Positions 30,843-41,995 of a stretch of 64,000 bases of DNA are shown one piece after another. Positions within the stretch are counted from its first letter, which is position 1, and the number at the start of each line of letters is the position of its first letter. Both the position numbers and the translations under genes were made by a program. The notes under the pieces were generated by a model that was not told where the DNA came from, made no database searches, and saw only the letters and a program-made list of their open reading frames with translations. The DNA comes from Zoogloea sp. (lineage in GTDB: Bacteria > Pseudomonadota > Gammaproteobacteria > Burkholderiales > Rhodocyclaceae), in contig NZ_JAOAUU010000044.1 of NCBI RefSeq assembly GCF_030157465.1, positions 1 to 64,000 of the forward strand, given 5' to 3'.

Positions 30843-30975
30843 TAGGTCGGGTTAGCGCAGCGTAACCCGACATCGGACGTGTCCATCGATGTTCATGTTG
30901 GTGTCGGGTTACGCCCTGCGGGCTAACAGTATCTGCATGGCCCCTGGATCTCACAGGGTGCATCGTCGGGTTGAT
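30843..30975. repeat. GTCGGGTTA intergenic repeat cluster with alternative hairpins
   Basis: The gap between two convergent genes holds GTCGGGTTA at 30846-30854, its complement CGTAACCCGAC at 30861-30871, a perfect second partner GTCGGGTTACG at 30903-30913, and a fourth partial copy near 30965. The middle arm can pair with either neighbour, giving mutually exclusive stems. The pattern matches short intergenic repeats commonly seen in proteobacteria. It may also help stop transcription from both sides. Confidence 0.65.
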
Positions 30976-31001
30976 GCATTTCCATAGACGGCGGTGACAT
31001 A

Positions 31002-31017
31002 GCGACTTCAGTCGCCC
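31002..31017. repeat. Copy of the GCGACTTCAGTCGCCC repeat
   Basis: This 16-base word at the end of the CorA-like gene also appears in both arms of the inverted repeat at 48653-48723. It contains the short palindrome GCGACTTCAGTCGC. It overlaps the first base of the complement of the CorA-like gene's TAG stop, so the repeat lies at the gene border. Confidence 0.6.
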
Positions 31018-32042
31018 TACTCTTCACGCCGCCGGAAGGCCCACCAGCCGGCAACCGCCGTAAAGCTGGCGATGATCGCCACGACGATCCAGAAGCCCTC
31101 GGCATGCTCCGCCAGCGGCACGCCGCCCACGTTCATGCCCAACAGGCCGGCGATCATGTTGATCGGCAGCGCCAGCACGGTCACCATCGTCAGCACATAC
31201 ACGCTGCGGCTGGTCTCTTCGGTCACCCGCGCGGCAATCTCTTCCTGCAGCAACTTGATGCGCTCCTGCAGCGCCGTCATGTCGGCCAGCACGGCCGAAA
31301 ACTCTTCCGTCGAATGGCGCAGTTCCTGCACGTCCTCATTCGCCACCCAGCCCGGCGGCTGGTTGAGCAGCCGGAACAAGGCCCCCGGCTCCGGTGCCAG
31401 CAGGCGGCGCAGGCGCACCAGCACCCGGCGCAGCGCGCCAAGGCGGGTCCGGCTGCGGGCGACCCGCTCGGCCAGCAGGCTGTCCTCCACCTCGTCCACC
31501 CGCCCCGTGGCGGCCCGCACGATCTGCACCAGCACGTCGGCCTGGTCACGCAGCAGGTGGGTCAGGAGCGCCACCGACGAGCCGAAGCTCTCGCCCCGCT
31601 TCACCGCCGCCCGCAGGCGGTCGATGGATCGCAGCGGCTGCAGCCGCGCCGTCACCACCGTGCGCTCATCCACCCACATCCACAGCGTGGCGATCTGCGA
31701 GGGCTCGAAGTCGAACTCGTAGAGCACGTCGTTCACCACCGCGATCAGCGCGGCGTGGGCGTACTCGATGCGCGTCGAGCGCGAGCCCTCGTGCAGCGCA
31801 TCGAAAAACTCGTCCACCTCGCCCAGGTGATCCCGCAGCCAGCGCTCGGTGGCCGCGTGGGCTAGGTTGAAATGCAGCCAGGCGAAGGCGCCGTCGCCGG
31901 CCTTCGCCTCGGCGCCCACCCCCGCCAGCCACCGCGCCGCGCCCGCCGTATCGAGCGGGGAACCGGCAGCGCCGGGGCGAAAAAGAAATCCGGAAATCAG
32001 CCCCGAACGATCGGAGCCGTAAGAAGCGTCGGCGGGAATCAC
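31017..32042 (-). CDS. CorA-family divalent cation transporter (ZntB-like)
   Basis: 341 residues: a large cytoplasmic N-terminal domain (to about 280), then two transmembrane helices with the pore motif as LLGMNVGGVPL between them. GMN followed by VGG is the ZntB-type loop rather than the CorA GMNFE-type loop, suggesting zinc or a related divalent ion. The acidic-basic helix region RVDEVEDSLLAERVARSRTR is the long stalk helix. The start is GTG; no internal candidate is clearly better. It converges with the deacetylase gene. Confidence 0.85.
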   Translation of the reverse strand: MIPADASYGSDRSGLISGFLFRPGAAGSPLDTAGAARWLAGVGAEAKAGDGAFAWLHFNLAHAATERWLRDHLGEVDEFFDALHEGSRSTRIEYAHAALIAVVNDVLYEFDFEPSQIATLWMWVDERTVVTARLQPLRSIDRLRAAVKRGESFGSSVALLTHLLRDQADVLVQIVRAATGRVDEVEDSLLAERVARSRTRLGALRRVLVRLRRLLAPEPGALFRLLNQPPGWVANEDVQELRHSTEEFSAVLADMTALQERIKLLQEEIAARVTEETSRSVYVLTMVTVLALPINMIAGLLGMNVGGVPLAEHAEGFWIVVAIIASFTAVAGWWAFRRREE

Positions 32043-32171
32043 TGGGCAGCCTGAAGGGTGGCGGGGCCACGAGGATACCGGGGCCGTGTCACAGGGGCAT
32101 GACAGCCAGACCTTTGGGCCGCCGGCAAAACGTCAGGATCAACACGCACCGGCAAGCCGGTGGGCGCGGTG

Positions 32172-34880
<2,709 letters not shown>

Positions 34881-35199
34881 GCATTGCTCCCCACGTGTCT
34901 CTTTATAGTGTTGTGTTGGCTCGGATCGGCTCCACCTCGCCCTGGACGGACCGCAGAATCCTGTCGGTCCCGCCTCGCCGGCGCCCGTCCGGCCCCCGCG
35001 CGCGAAACAGGGTAATAACCATTACGGAAAAATGGAGTGAAAGATTTAGCCTCCCGGCGCGGGTAGCGTCAGCTCCGCTTGGCCGGGAGAGCCTTAAAAA
35101 CCCGAAAGGAATACCCCTTTCACATAAATTCAGGCGGGCATCGACGGATGGATGCCCGAACGCGCCCGGCAAAGGGGCCGGCATCCTGTGCTTAGCCCG
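34881..35199. other. 319-base gap between the sensor kinase and glutamate dehydrogenase genes
   Basis: Both flanking genes are on the minus strand, so this holds the leader of the kinase and the end of gdhA. The only structures I can support are the kinase ribosome binding site next to 34880 and a hairpin at 35135-35158. The middle (35015-35060) is more AT-rich and is the likely promoter region. I see no gene in it. Confidence 0.6.
35135..35158 (-). terminator. Candidate terminator of the glutamate dehydrogenase gene
   Basis: Perfect 8-bp stem CGGGCATC/GATGCCCG with an 8-base loop, about 40 bases beyond the gdhA stop. On the minus strand it is followed by CTGAATTTATG, a weak T-rich stretch. 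Confidence 0.4.
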
Positions 35200-36486
35200 T
35201 CACGGGTACAGCCCGCGCAGCTTGTGCGCCATCAGCACCCGTTCGCACCCCAGCACAAAGGCCGCCGTGCGCATCACCACGCCCTTCGCCTGCGCCGCAT
35301 CCCACACCGCGGCAAAGGCCTCGCGCATGATCCGGTCCAGCCGGGCGTTGATTTCTTCTTCGGTCCAGAAAAAGGCGCTGATGTCCTGGACCCACTCGAA
35401 GTAACTCACCGTGACGCCGCCGGCGTTGGCGAGCACGTCCGGAATCACGGTGACGCCGTTTTCCTGCAGGATCAGATCCGCTTCCGGGGTGGTGGGGCCG
35501 TTGGCGCCTTCGGTGAGGATGCGGGCCTTGATCGAGCCGGCGTTGCTGGCGGTGATCTGGTTTTCCATGGCGGCGGCGACGAGGATGTCCGCGTCGCAGC
35601 GCCAGAAGTGCCCGGCATCGATGGTTTCGGCGCCGGGGGCACCGATCAAGGTGTCGTGCTGGTGGCGAAAGGCCTTGACTGCCCGCACGTCGAGGCCGGC
35701 CGGGTTGGCGATGGCGCCGCTGCTGTCCTGCAGGGCGACCACCTTGGCACCGGCGTTGGCGAAAAGCCGGGCAGAGGCTTCACCCACGTTGCCGAAACCC
35801 TGGATCGCCACTTTGGCGCCCTCGATCTGCATGCCCAGACGCCGGGCCGCTTCAACGGTGGACACGAACACGCCGCGCCCGGTGGCGTCCTTGCGGCCAA
35901 GGCTGCCGCCAAGGCTGATCGGTTTGCCGGTCACCACCCCCATCGAGGTCTTGCCTTCGTTCATCGAGAAGGTGTCCATGATCCACGCCATGACCTGCTC
36001 GTTGGTGTTGATGTCGGGCGCCGGAATGTCCTTGTCCTGGCCGATGAGAATGTTGATCTCGCTGGTGTAGCGGCGGGTCAGGCGTTCGAGTTCGGGCATC
36101 GACAGCAATTTGGGATCGACCCGCACGCCACCCTTGGCACCGCCGAAGGGCACGTTGACCACCGCATTCTTCACCGTCATCCACGCCGACAGGGCCATGA
36201 CTTCGGCCAGGGTGACATCCGGGTGGTAGCGGATGCCGCCCTTGCCCGGCCCGCGCGAGAGGTTGTGCTGCACCCGGTAGCCCTCGAAATGGGCGATCTC
36301 GCCGTTGTCGAGGCGGATCGGCACATCGACGATCAGTGCCCGTTTGGGCCGGGTAAGGAGAGGCGCCAGCGGACGCAGCTCGGCAGAAAGGTGGGGCTCG
36401 ACCCGGTCGATCTGGACCAGGTAGGTTTCCCACGGGCCGAGATGCTCGGCCGACAGGTAGGACGGAATGTGGGAGACGTTGTTCAT
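35200..36486 (-). CDS. gdhA: Glutamate dehydrogenase (Glu/Leu/Phe/Val family)
   Basis: 428-residue oxidoreductase interconverting glutamate with 2-oxoglutarate and ammonia. Substrate-site segments are [13 protein letters not shown] and [13 protein letters not shown] (catalytic lysine region), [14 protein letters not shown] (catalytic Asp), and a Rossmann domain with [12 protein letters not shown]. Length and segments match the roughly 420-residue class, commonly NAD-linked. The ATG at 36486 has AGGAGGA just upstream; the longer frame upstream encodes unrelated basic residues. Ammonia from urease would be a natural substrate, though the genes are 25 kb apart. Confidence 0.92.
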   Translation of the reverse strand: MNNVSHIPSYLSAEHLGPWETYLVQIDRVEPHLSAELRPLAPLLTRPKRALIVDVPIRLDNGEIAHFEGYRVQHNLSRGPGKGGIRYHPDVTLAEVMALSAWMTVKNAVVNVPFGGAKGGVRVDPKLLSMPELERLTRRYTSEINILIGQDKDIPAPDINTNEQVMAWIMDTFSMNEGKTSMGVVTGKPISLGGSLGRKDATGRGVFVSTVEAARRLGMQIEGAKVAIQGFGNVGEASARLFANAGAKVVALQDSSGAIANPAGLDVRAVKAFRHQHDTLIGAPGAETIDAGHFWRCDADILVAAAMENQITASNAGSIKARILTEGANGPTTPEADLILQENGVTVIPDVLANAGGVTVSYFEWVQDISAFFWTEEEINARLDRIMREAFAAVWDAAQAKGVVMRTAAFVLGCERVLMAHKLRGLYP

Positions 36487-36798
36487 GGTTGTTCCTCCTC
36501 GGGTCGCGCGGGTGCGTGGCAGGGGCAGCTCGCCGCAGCAATGGGCCTGCCTGTTCAAGATTGGTGCGGTGGCACCGCTATCATCGGCCCAATCGTCCCG
36601 CCCTGAACGGCATCCTGTCGTATCCGCGTCACGCGGGCTTGCGAGGGCACGGGAGCCGGCGTCGCCGACTTATGACAAGAGGGCACATCCCTGCGCAGGC
36701 ATGCCCTGAAAAAAGGATAATGACGCCCTCATCGGGCCTTCCGCCCGATTCCGCATCACTCATCCACCCGTTCTTCAACCCAGGAGCGTTTCCCCATC
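36487..36798. other. 312-base gap between divergent gdhA and the lipoprotein operon
   Basis: It contains the gdhA ribosome binding site (complement of TCCTCCT at about 36494-36500), the first copy of a 47-base repeat at 36575-36621, and the leader of the CsgG-like gene, including CAGGAG just before its start. No additional gene is convincing; the open frame read across it is basic and proline-rich without homology. Confidence 0.5.
36575..36621 (+). repeat. 47-base direct repeat, copy 1
   Basis: Begins CCGCTATCATCGGC and ends GGCATCCTGTC. It matches copy 2 at 38654-38700 at about 41 of 47 positions. Both contain TATCAT, a possible -10 element. Copy 1 has no gene start at its end, unlike copy 2. 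Confidence 0.65.
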
Positions 36799-37485
36799 AT
36801 GAAAAAAATCAATGCAGGCAAATTTCTTGCCGGCTGTGCCCTGCTGGGCGGTGTATGTCTGGTCGCCGGCTGCGCAACGGAGCAATCCCGCACGCTGGAA
36901 GTCGCCAAGGTTGCAAGCGCCGGCACCCCTTACAGCGGCACGCGCAACCTGATTTCGGTCGGCAAGTTCGACAACCGCTCCAACTACATGCGCGGCATTT
37001 TCACGGATGGCGTCGACCGGCTCGGCAGCCAGGCCAAGACCATCCTGATCACCCACCTGCAGCAGACCGGCCGTTTCAACGTGCTCGACCGGGACAATCT
37101 CAGCGAGATCAAGCAAGAGGCCGGCTTTGCCAAAAGCGCTCAGAACATCAAGGGCGCAGCCTACGTGATCACCGGCGACGTCACCGAATTCGGCCGCAAG
37201 GAAACCGGCGACAAGCAACTGTTCGGCCTCCTCGGGCGGGGAAAATCCCAGGTCGCCTACGCCAAGGTCAACCTGAACGTGGTCAACGTGCAGAGCTCGG
37301 AAGTCGTCTTCTCGGCCCAGGGCGCGGGTGAATACAGCCTCGACAGCCGGGAAATCATCGGCTTTGGCGGAACCTCCAGCTACGACTCGACCCTGAACGG
37401 CAAGGTGCTCGATCTGGCCATGCGCGAGGCCGTCAACAACCTGGTCAATGGCATCCAGTCCGGTGCATGGCAACCCGGCCAGTAA
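36799..37485 (+). CDS. CsgG/HfaB-family lipoprotein
   Basis: 228-residue lipoprotein with a lipobox LVAGC (Cys25). The body resembles CsgG-type proteins: ISVGKFDNRSNYMRGIF, a periplasmic alpha/beta core with LDRDNLSEIKQE, and YVITGDVTEFGRKE. CsgG itself forms the curli secretion pore; members in this trio with DUF4810 and DUF799 proteins are outer-membrane or periplasmic lipoproteins of unsettled function. An AGGAG is near the start. The next gene begins 22 bases after its stop. Confidence 0.85.
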   Translation: MKKINAGKFLAGCALLGGVCLVAGCATEQSRTLEVAKVASAGTPYSGTRNLISVGKFDNRSNYMRGIFTDGVDRLGSQAKTILITHLQQTGRFNVLDRDNLSEIKQEAGFAKSAQNIKGAAYVITGDVTEFGRKETGDKQLFGLLGRGKSQVAYAKVNLNVVNVQSSEVVFSAQGAGEYSLDSREIIGFGGTSSYDSTLNGKVLDLAMREAVNNLVNGIQSGAWQPGQ

Positions 37486-37507
37486 TCCTCAAAACATAAA
37501 ATCCACC

Positions 37508-37888
37508 ATGACACGTCTTAGCTGCACAAACGTGGCGGCCAGCCTTTCGATCGCCGGCGCCCTGCTAATGGCTGGCTGCGCCACCAAGCCCCAGCCGCTC
37601 TACTACTGGGGTGACTATCAACCCCAGCTCTACGGGCACTTCATGAAGGAGAAGGCCCCGCAGGAGCAGATCGCCACGCTCGAAGCCGGGCTTGAAGAGG
37701 CCCGCGCCAGCGGCAGATCCGTCCCGCCCGGCTACCTGGCCCACCTGGGCATCCTGCATGCCCAGGCCGAACATCCGGACCAGATGCTGAAATACTTCGA
37801 AGCCGAAAAAACGCGCTACCCCGAAAGCGCTGCGTACATCGATTTTCTGCTGCGCAAAGTCAAACAACCACAACAAGGGGCCCGCTGA
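37508..37888 (+). CDS. DUF4810 lipoprotein
   Basis: 126 residues with lipobox LMAGC (Cys24), then the DUF4810 hallmark LYYWGDYQPQLYGHF and a short TPR-like helical part (GYLAHLGILHAQAEHPDQMLKYFEAEKT). It is the middle gene of the CsgG-DUF4810-DUF799 trio. The stop shares one base with the next ATG. Likely a periplasmic-facing outer-membrane lipoprotein binding its neighbours. Confidence 0.85.
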   Translation: MTRLSCTNVAASLSIAGALLMAGCATKPQPLYYWGDYQPQLYGHFMKEKAPQEQIATLEAGLEEARASGRSVPPGYLAHLGILHAQAEHPDQMLKYFEAEKTRYPESAAYIDFLLRKVKQPQQGAR

Positions 37889-38580
37889 TGCAACTGGATA
37901 TTCTGAATGCCCGCAGCGTGAAGGGCGCTTGCCTGGCCCTCTTTGCCGCGGCCCTGACCACGGGCTGCGCCACGACGAAAAGCCCGTACGACTACACCCA
38001 GTTCAAACAAAGCCGGCCGGCCTCGATCCTGGTGCTGCCGCCGCTGAACGGCTCGCCGGACATCAACGCCAGCTACAGCATGCTGTCGCAGGTCACGCTG
38101 CCGCTGGCCGAATCGGGTTATTACGTTTTTCCCGTGAGCCTGGTGGATGAAACCTTCCACCAGAACGGTCTGCACAACCCGGCCGAAATGCACGACGTCA
38201 AACTGCAGAAACTGCGGGAAATCTTCGGTGCCGACGCCGCGCTCTACATCACCGTCAAGGAATACGGCACCAGCTACACGGTGATCTCGAGCGAAAGCCG
38301 CGTCACCGCGGAAGCGCGCCTGATCGATCTGCGCTCGGAACAGGTTTTGTGGAACGGCACGGCCACCGCCTCCAGCGCGGAAGGCCGCAATTCGAGCGGC
38401 GGCCTGGTGGGTTTGCTGGTTCAGGCAGTCGTCAGCCAGATCATCGAAAGCTCGACGAACCGCTCGCACCCGATCGCCGGCATCACCAGCTATCGCCTGC
38501 TGGGCGCCGGGATGCAGAACGGAATGCTGTACGGCCCCCGCTCGCCCAAGTACCAGACGGACGGCAACGCCCGGCCCTGA
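37888..38580 (+). CDS. DUF799 (GNA1162-type) lipoprotein
   Basis: 230 residues with a lipoprotein signal ending TTGC (Cys27). The core SILVLPPLNGSPDINASYSM is the family signature; GNA1162-type proteins of Neisseria have a TolB-N/CsgG-like fold. It closes the lipoprotein trio and is preceded by an AGGGG ribosome binding site. The three proteins probably assemble together at the outer membrane, perhaps for surface-protein export. Confidence 0.82.
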   Translation: MQLDILNARSVKGACLALFAAALTTGCATTKSPYDYTQFKQSRPASILVLPPLNGSPDINASYSMLSQVTLPLAESGYYVFPVSLVDETFHQNGLHNPAEMHDVKLQKLREIFGADAALYITVKEYGTSYTVISSESRVTAEARLIDLRSEQVLWNGTATASSAEGRNSSGGLVGLLVQAVVSQIIESSTNRSHPIAGITSYRLLGAGMQNGMLYGPRSPKYQTDGNARP

Positions 38581-38653
38581 GCGCGCAAGGCATCACGCAG
38601 CCCTGCCCGGCGGGCTGTGCCGGGCAGGGCGAGTGTTCCGGCGGGGAGCGGCT

Positions 38654-38700
38654 CCGCTATCATCGGCGCGATACGCCCGCCCTGAACGGAATCCTGTCAT
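38654..38700 (+). repeat. 47-base direct repeat, copy 2, overlapping a gene start
   Basis: Same unit as 36575-36621. Here the last bases run into the ATG of the outer-membrane protein gene, and TATCAT lies at 38658-38663, about 35 bases before the start codon. Confidence 0.65.
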
Positions 38701-39460
38701 GCGCACGCCGTGCCGCCTCGTGCTTCTCGTCGCCAGCCTCGCCGGCCCGGCCCTGGCCAGCGACGAGGCCCGCCTGCCCGGCGACGCCGCGTCGGTGCAG
38801 GCCGCGGCGGCTGACAAGCCCTTCAAGCTCAGCATCGGCGAATACCGCTACGGCGGCAATTTCGGCGGACAGGACCTCAATCTGCGCTACCGCCGGGGCG
38901 ATTCCTCGGTGTGGCTGGGCGCCTACCGCGACCGGGCGTTCGGCAACCAGGCCCGGGGCAGCATGGATACCAGCTGGCAGCCCTTCAGCGGCTCGACGCT
39001 GGCGCTGCAACCCTCGCTGCAATGGGCCTCGGGCGGTTTCTGGGGCGGCAGCTTCAGCGTGGAGTTGGGTGAGCCGTGGTTCGTGCAGGCGGGCATCGGA
39101 CGCACCAACACCCGGCCCTACTTCAACCTCAACTTCGACCCCAACGACGCCCTGTCCCTGGCCGCTGGCTACCGGGACGACAGCGGCCGCACCTTTTACC
39201 TGATGACGATCCGCGACGATCGCCTCGGCACCCACCAGCAGCACACCCATGCGGTGGCCCGCTGGCCACTGCGGGACGGCCAGCGGGCCACCGTCGACAT
39301 CCTGCGCAAGACCGGCATCGGCGACACGGGCCCGGTGGAAGGCTGGGGCGCCTCCCTCGGCTACGACTTCCCGGACTGGTTTGTACACCTCGCCCGCGAG
39401 CCCTATCAGAACTTCAGCCGCATCACCGCCACACGCCTGACCGCCGGGCTGCGCTTTTAA
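38699..39460 (+). CDS. Outer-membrane beta-barrel-like protein of unknown function
   Basis: 253 residues with a signal peptide (about 1-20, cleaved near ALA-SD), then alternating amphipathic strands rich in Gly, Tyr and Trp. The C-terminus ends in aromatic Phe (TAGLRF), the usual signal for barrel insertion. No functional motif is recognised. It follows the lipoprotein trio after 118 bases, with its own repeat-borne possible promoter. The ATG at 38699 directly precedes the signal peptide. Confidence 0.65.
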   Translation: MRTPCRLVLLVASLAGPALASDEARLPGDAASVQAAAADKPFKLSIGEYRYGGNFGGQDLNLRYRRGDSSVWLGAYRDRAFGNQARGSMDTSWQPFSGSTLALQPSLQWASGGFWGGSFSVELGEPWFVQAGIGRTNTRPYFNLNFDPNDALSLAAGYRDDSGRTFYLMTIRDDRLGTHQQHTHAVARWPLRDGQRATVDILRKTGIGDTGPVEGWGASLGYDFPDWFVHLAREPYQNFSRITATRLTAGLRF

Positions 39461-39466
39461 GCGGCT

Positions 39467-40243
39467 TCAGGCCACGTCGAGGGCATCCAGCGCCACCAGA
39501 CGGTAACCCCGGTGGAGCAGTTCCTCGCGCAGATAGCGCGCCGTGCGCACCGCATCCGGCCCGTCGCCATGCACGCAGATGCTGCCTATGGTGGTGGGCA
39601 GGCGCTTGCCGGTGACGGAGATCAGCGCCTGTTCGTCGAGCATGGCGCTGACGTGGGCCAGCGAGGCTTCGGCACCGTGAATCATGGCGTCGGGGCGGCG
39701 GCGCGGCACGAGGTTGCCGTCGTCGAGGTAGGCCCGGTCGGCAAAGATTTCCTCCACCACCGGCAGGCCCGTCTCGTAGCCGGCCTGACACAGCTCGGAC
39801 AGCGCCGGGGCGAGGAGGATCAGCGCCGGATCGAAGGCCTTGACCGCTGCCGCCACGGTGCGGGCCAGCTCGAGGCTGGCGCAGGCCATGTTGGAGAGCG
39901 CGCCGTGGGGCTTCACGTGGGACATGGTCAGCCCTTCGGCACGCGCCATGCCGGACAGCGCGGCCAGCTGGTAAAGGATGATGGCCTCCAGCTCGGGCGC
40001 CGGAATCGTCATCGGGCGCCGGCCGAAACCCTGCAGATCGGGGTAGGCGATATGGGCGCCGACGCTGACGCCGGCCTTCTTCGCCAGGCTCAAGGTGCGG
40101 CGCATCACCAGCGGATCACCCGCATGAAAGCCGCAGGCAATGTTGGCGCTGGTGACGGTGGCCAGCATCTCGGCATCGCTGCCCATCTCCCAGGCACCGA
40201 AGCTTTCACCGAGATCGGCGTTGAGATTGACGGTTCGGGTCAC
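39467..40243 (-). CDS. pxpA: 5-oxoprolinase subunit A (LamB/YcsF family)
   Basis: 258-residue PxpA, part of the ATP-dependent PxpABC enzyme that opens 5-oxoproline to glutamate. Signatures: VNLNADLGESFG at the N-terminus, ANIACGFHAGDP, and SHVKPHGALSNMA. The start is GTG at 40243, where homology begins; the frame upstream of it overlaps pxpC and is not conserved. It is the last gene of pxpBCA. Confidence 0.92.
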   Translation of the reverse strand: MTRTVNLNADLGESFGAWEMGSDAEMLATVTSANIACGFHAGDPLVMRRTLSLAKKAGVSVGAHIAYPDLQGFGRRPMTIPAPELEAIILYQLAALSGMARAEGLTMSHVKPHGALSNMACASLELARTVAAAVKAFDPALILLAPALSELCQAGYETGLPVVEEIFADRAYLDDGNLVPRRRPDAMIHGAEASLAHVSAMLDEQALISVTGKRLPTTIGSICVHGDGPDAVRTARYLREELLHRGYRLVALDALDVA

Positions 40244-40280
40244 GGAAAGCCTCGTTTTCTGGAAGGTTTGAAAAAGCCGC

Positions 40281-41297
40281 TCAGGGCTCGTCGCCGCGCA
40301 CCGCGGCGCCGGCCAGATTGGCGGACAAAAGTGACGCGGTATCGAGCGTGCCGGCCGGCTGCAGTGCCGCCAGCCAGTCGGCCAGCCCGCGGGCCTGGGC
40401 GCGGCGGGCGGCGGTGGCTTCGGCGGCATCGACGCAGCAAAAGCGCAGCACGTCACCGGCCTCTACGTGGGCCAGGCGCGGCAGGTCGGCGCGGATGACG
40501 GTGGCGATCTTGGGGTAGCCGCCAACGGTCTGGCAATCGGCCAGCAGCACGATGGGCTGGCCGTCGGCCGGCACCTGGATGGCGCCGGGCGTCACCCCGT
40601 CGGACACGATATCGGCGCCGCCTTCGAGGTGCTGCAGAGACGGGCCGGCCAGCCGCAGGCCCATGCGGTCGTGGGCCGGCGTCACGACAAAAGCGGTGCC
40701 GAAAAAGGCTTCACGTGCGGCCGCGCTGAAGTGGTCCAGCTGGGGGCCGGGCATCACGCGAATCGGGCCGCTGGCGTGAAAGAGAGGCCCGGCGGCACGC
40801 CAATCCCGCTCCAGATCGCCCGTAAAAACCGCGCAGGGCAGCCGGCAGCCAGGCGCCAGCGACTGCCCCAGGCCGGCGCGGGCGTAGGTGGAGCGGCTGC
40901 CGAGCATCTCCGGGGTGAGGATTCCGCCCGCCACCGCGAGGTAGGCGGTGCCCCGCGGGCGCCCGATCTGCAGCACATCGCCATCGAACAGCGTAACCGA
41001 CGACCACGCCGCCACGGCACGGCCGTCGCCCGAGGCTGCAAGCAGCCGGGCCGACACATCGCCCGCCAGCGCCACCCGCAGCGGGCCGCCCACGGCCTTG
41101 AGCGCCGTCGCGACCAGCCGGAGTTCCAGCCCGGCCACGTCCGGCGCGTTGCCGGCAAGCCCATTGGCGGCAGCAAGCAAGCGCGGATCAAGGGCGCCCG
41201 ACACCGGCACGCCAATGCTGCGATAGCCCGTACGGCCCGCATCCTGGATGCTGACGCCGATGCCGCCCGAGAGGATTTCCAGCGCGGCATGGCTCAT
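40281..41297 (-). CDS. pxpC: 5-oxoprolinase subunit C (KipA-like, biotin-dependent carboxylase fold)
   Basis: 338 residues of the allophanate hydrolase subunit 2 family. Segments: SIQDAGRTGYRSIGVPVSGALD, LAVAGGILTPEMLGSRSTY, RVMPGPQLDHF, and ADCQTVGGYPKIATVI. Start ATG at 41297 overlaps the pxpB stop (ATGA). Together with PxpB it activates 5-oxoproline with ATP. Confidence 0.92.
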   Translation of the reverse strand: MSHAALEILSGGIGVSIQDAGRTGYRSIGVPVSGALDPRLLAAANGLAGNAPDVAGLELRLVATALKAVGGPLRVALAGDVSARLLAASGDGRAVAAWSSVTLFDGDVLQIGRPRGTAYLAVAGGILTPEMLGSRSTYARAGLGQSLAPGCRLPCAVFTGDLERDWRAAGPLFHASGPIRVMPGPQLDHFSAAAREAFFGTAFVVTPAHDRMGLRLAGPSLQHLEGGADIVSDGVTPGAIQVPADGQPIVLLADCQTVGGYPKIATVIRADLPRLAHVEAGDVLRFCCVDAAEATAARRAQARGLADWLAALQPAGTLDTASLLSANLAGAAVRGDEP

Positions 41298-41992
41298 TCG
41301 CCCAGCGCCTCCCGCCCCACCGCCTGCCAGCGCACCCGGTCGCCGGGGGCCAGCAGGGCCGGGCGCGCCGCCTGGGTGACATCGAACAGCCGTGCCCCGG
41401 TGCGCCCCACCAGCCGCCAGCCGCCGGGGCTGTGCCACGGATAAACGGCACACATGCGCCCGGCAATGGCCACCGAACCGGCCGGAACACGGCTGCGCGG
41501 AGTAGCCAGACGCGGCATCTCCAGCGCCGCCGGCAGGCCGCCGAGATAGGGAAAGCCGGGCAGAAAACCCAGCATGTAAACGGAGAATTCGGTGGCCGTC
41601 AGCAGCGCGATGACCGCCTCCCGCGTCAGGCCGGCCCGAGCGGCAACGTCGGCCAGATCGGGCGCCAGATCGTCGTCGAAACACACCGGCAGCGTCCACA
41701 GCCGGCCGCTGGCCGCGGCGCGGCGGCCTTCGCCGGCGAGGGCCAGCAGGGTTTCGCCGAGCACGCCGGAATCGGCCCGGTCCGGGTCGAAATGCACGGT
41801 GACGGAGCGAAAGGTCGGCACCCGTTCGACAAGGCCGGGCAGCCTTCCGTCAGCCGCCAGCGTATCGAGCGCCGCGGCAAACCCCAGCACGCGGGCATGG
41901 GTTTCGGGAGCGATGCCGTCGCCGAACTCGACGGTGAAGGCGGCATCGCCCAGCGCCAGCAGGCGGGGATAGCCTGCGGCAGGCAGGTTCAA
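41294..41992 (-). CDS. pxpB: 5-oxoprolinase subunit B (KipI-like)
   Basis: 232 residues of the allophanate hydrolase subunit 1 family. Diagnostic segments are ALGDAAFTVEFGDGI near the start, FLPGFPYLGGLP, and YPWHSPGGWRLVGRT. First gene of pxpBCA on this strand, starting only three bases beyond the end of the DUF4197 gene, so the two are probably cotranscribed from the DUF4197 promoter. Confidence 0.92.
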   Translation of the reverse strand: MNLPAAGYPRLLALGDAAFTVEFGDGIAPETHARVLGFAAALDTLAADGRLPGLVERVPTFRSVTVHFDPDRADSGVLGETLLALAGEGRRAAASGRLWTLPVCFDDDLAPDLADVAARAGLTREAVIALLTATEFSVYMLGFLPGFPYLGGLPAALEMPRLATPRSRVPAGSVAIAGRMCAVYPWHSPGGWRLVGRTGARLFDVTQAARPALLAPGDRVRWQAVGREALGE

Positions 41993-41995
41993 GGC

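Noticed and set aside
40244-40456. Longer start for pxpA inside pxpC
   Set aside because: The extra residues come from another frame of pxpC. PxpA homology begins exactly at the GTG at 40243.
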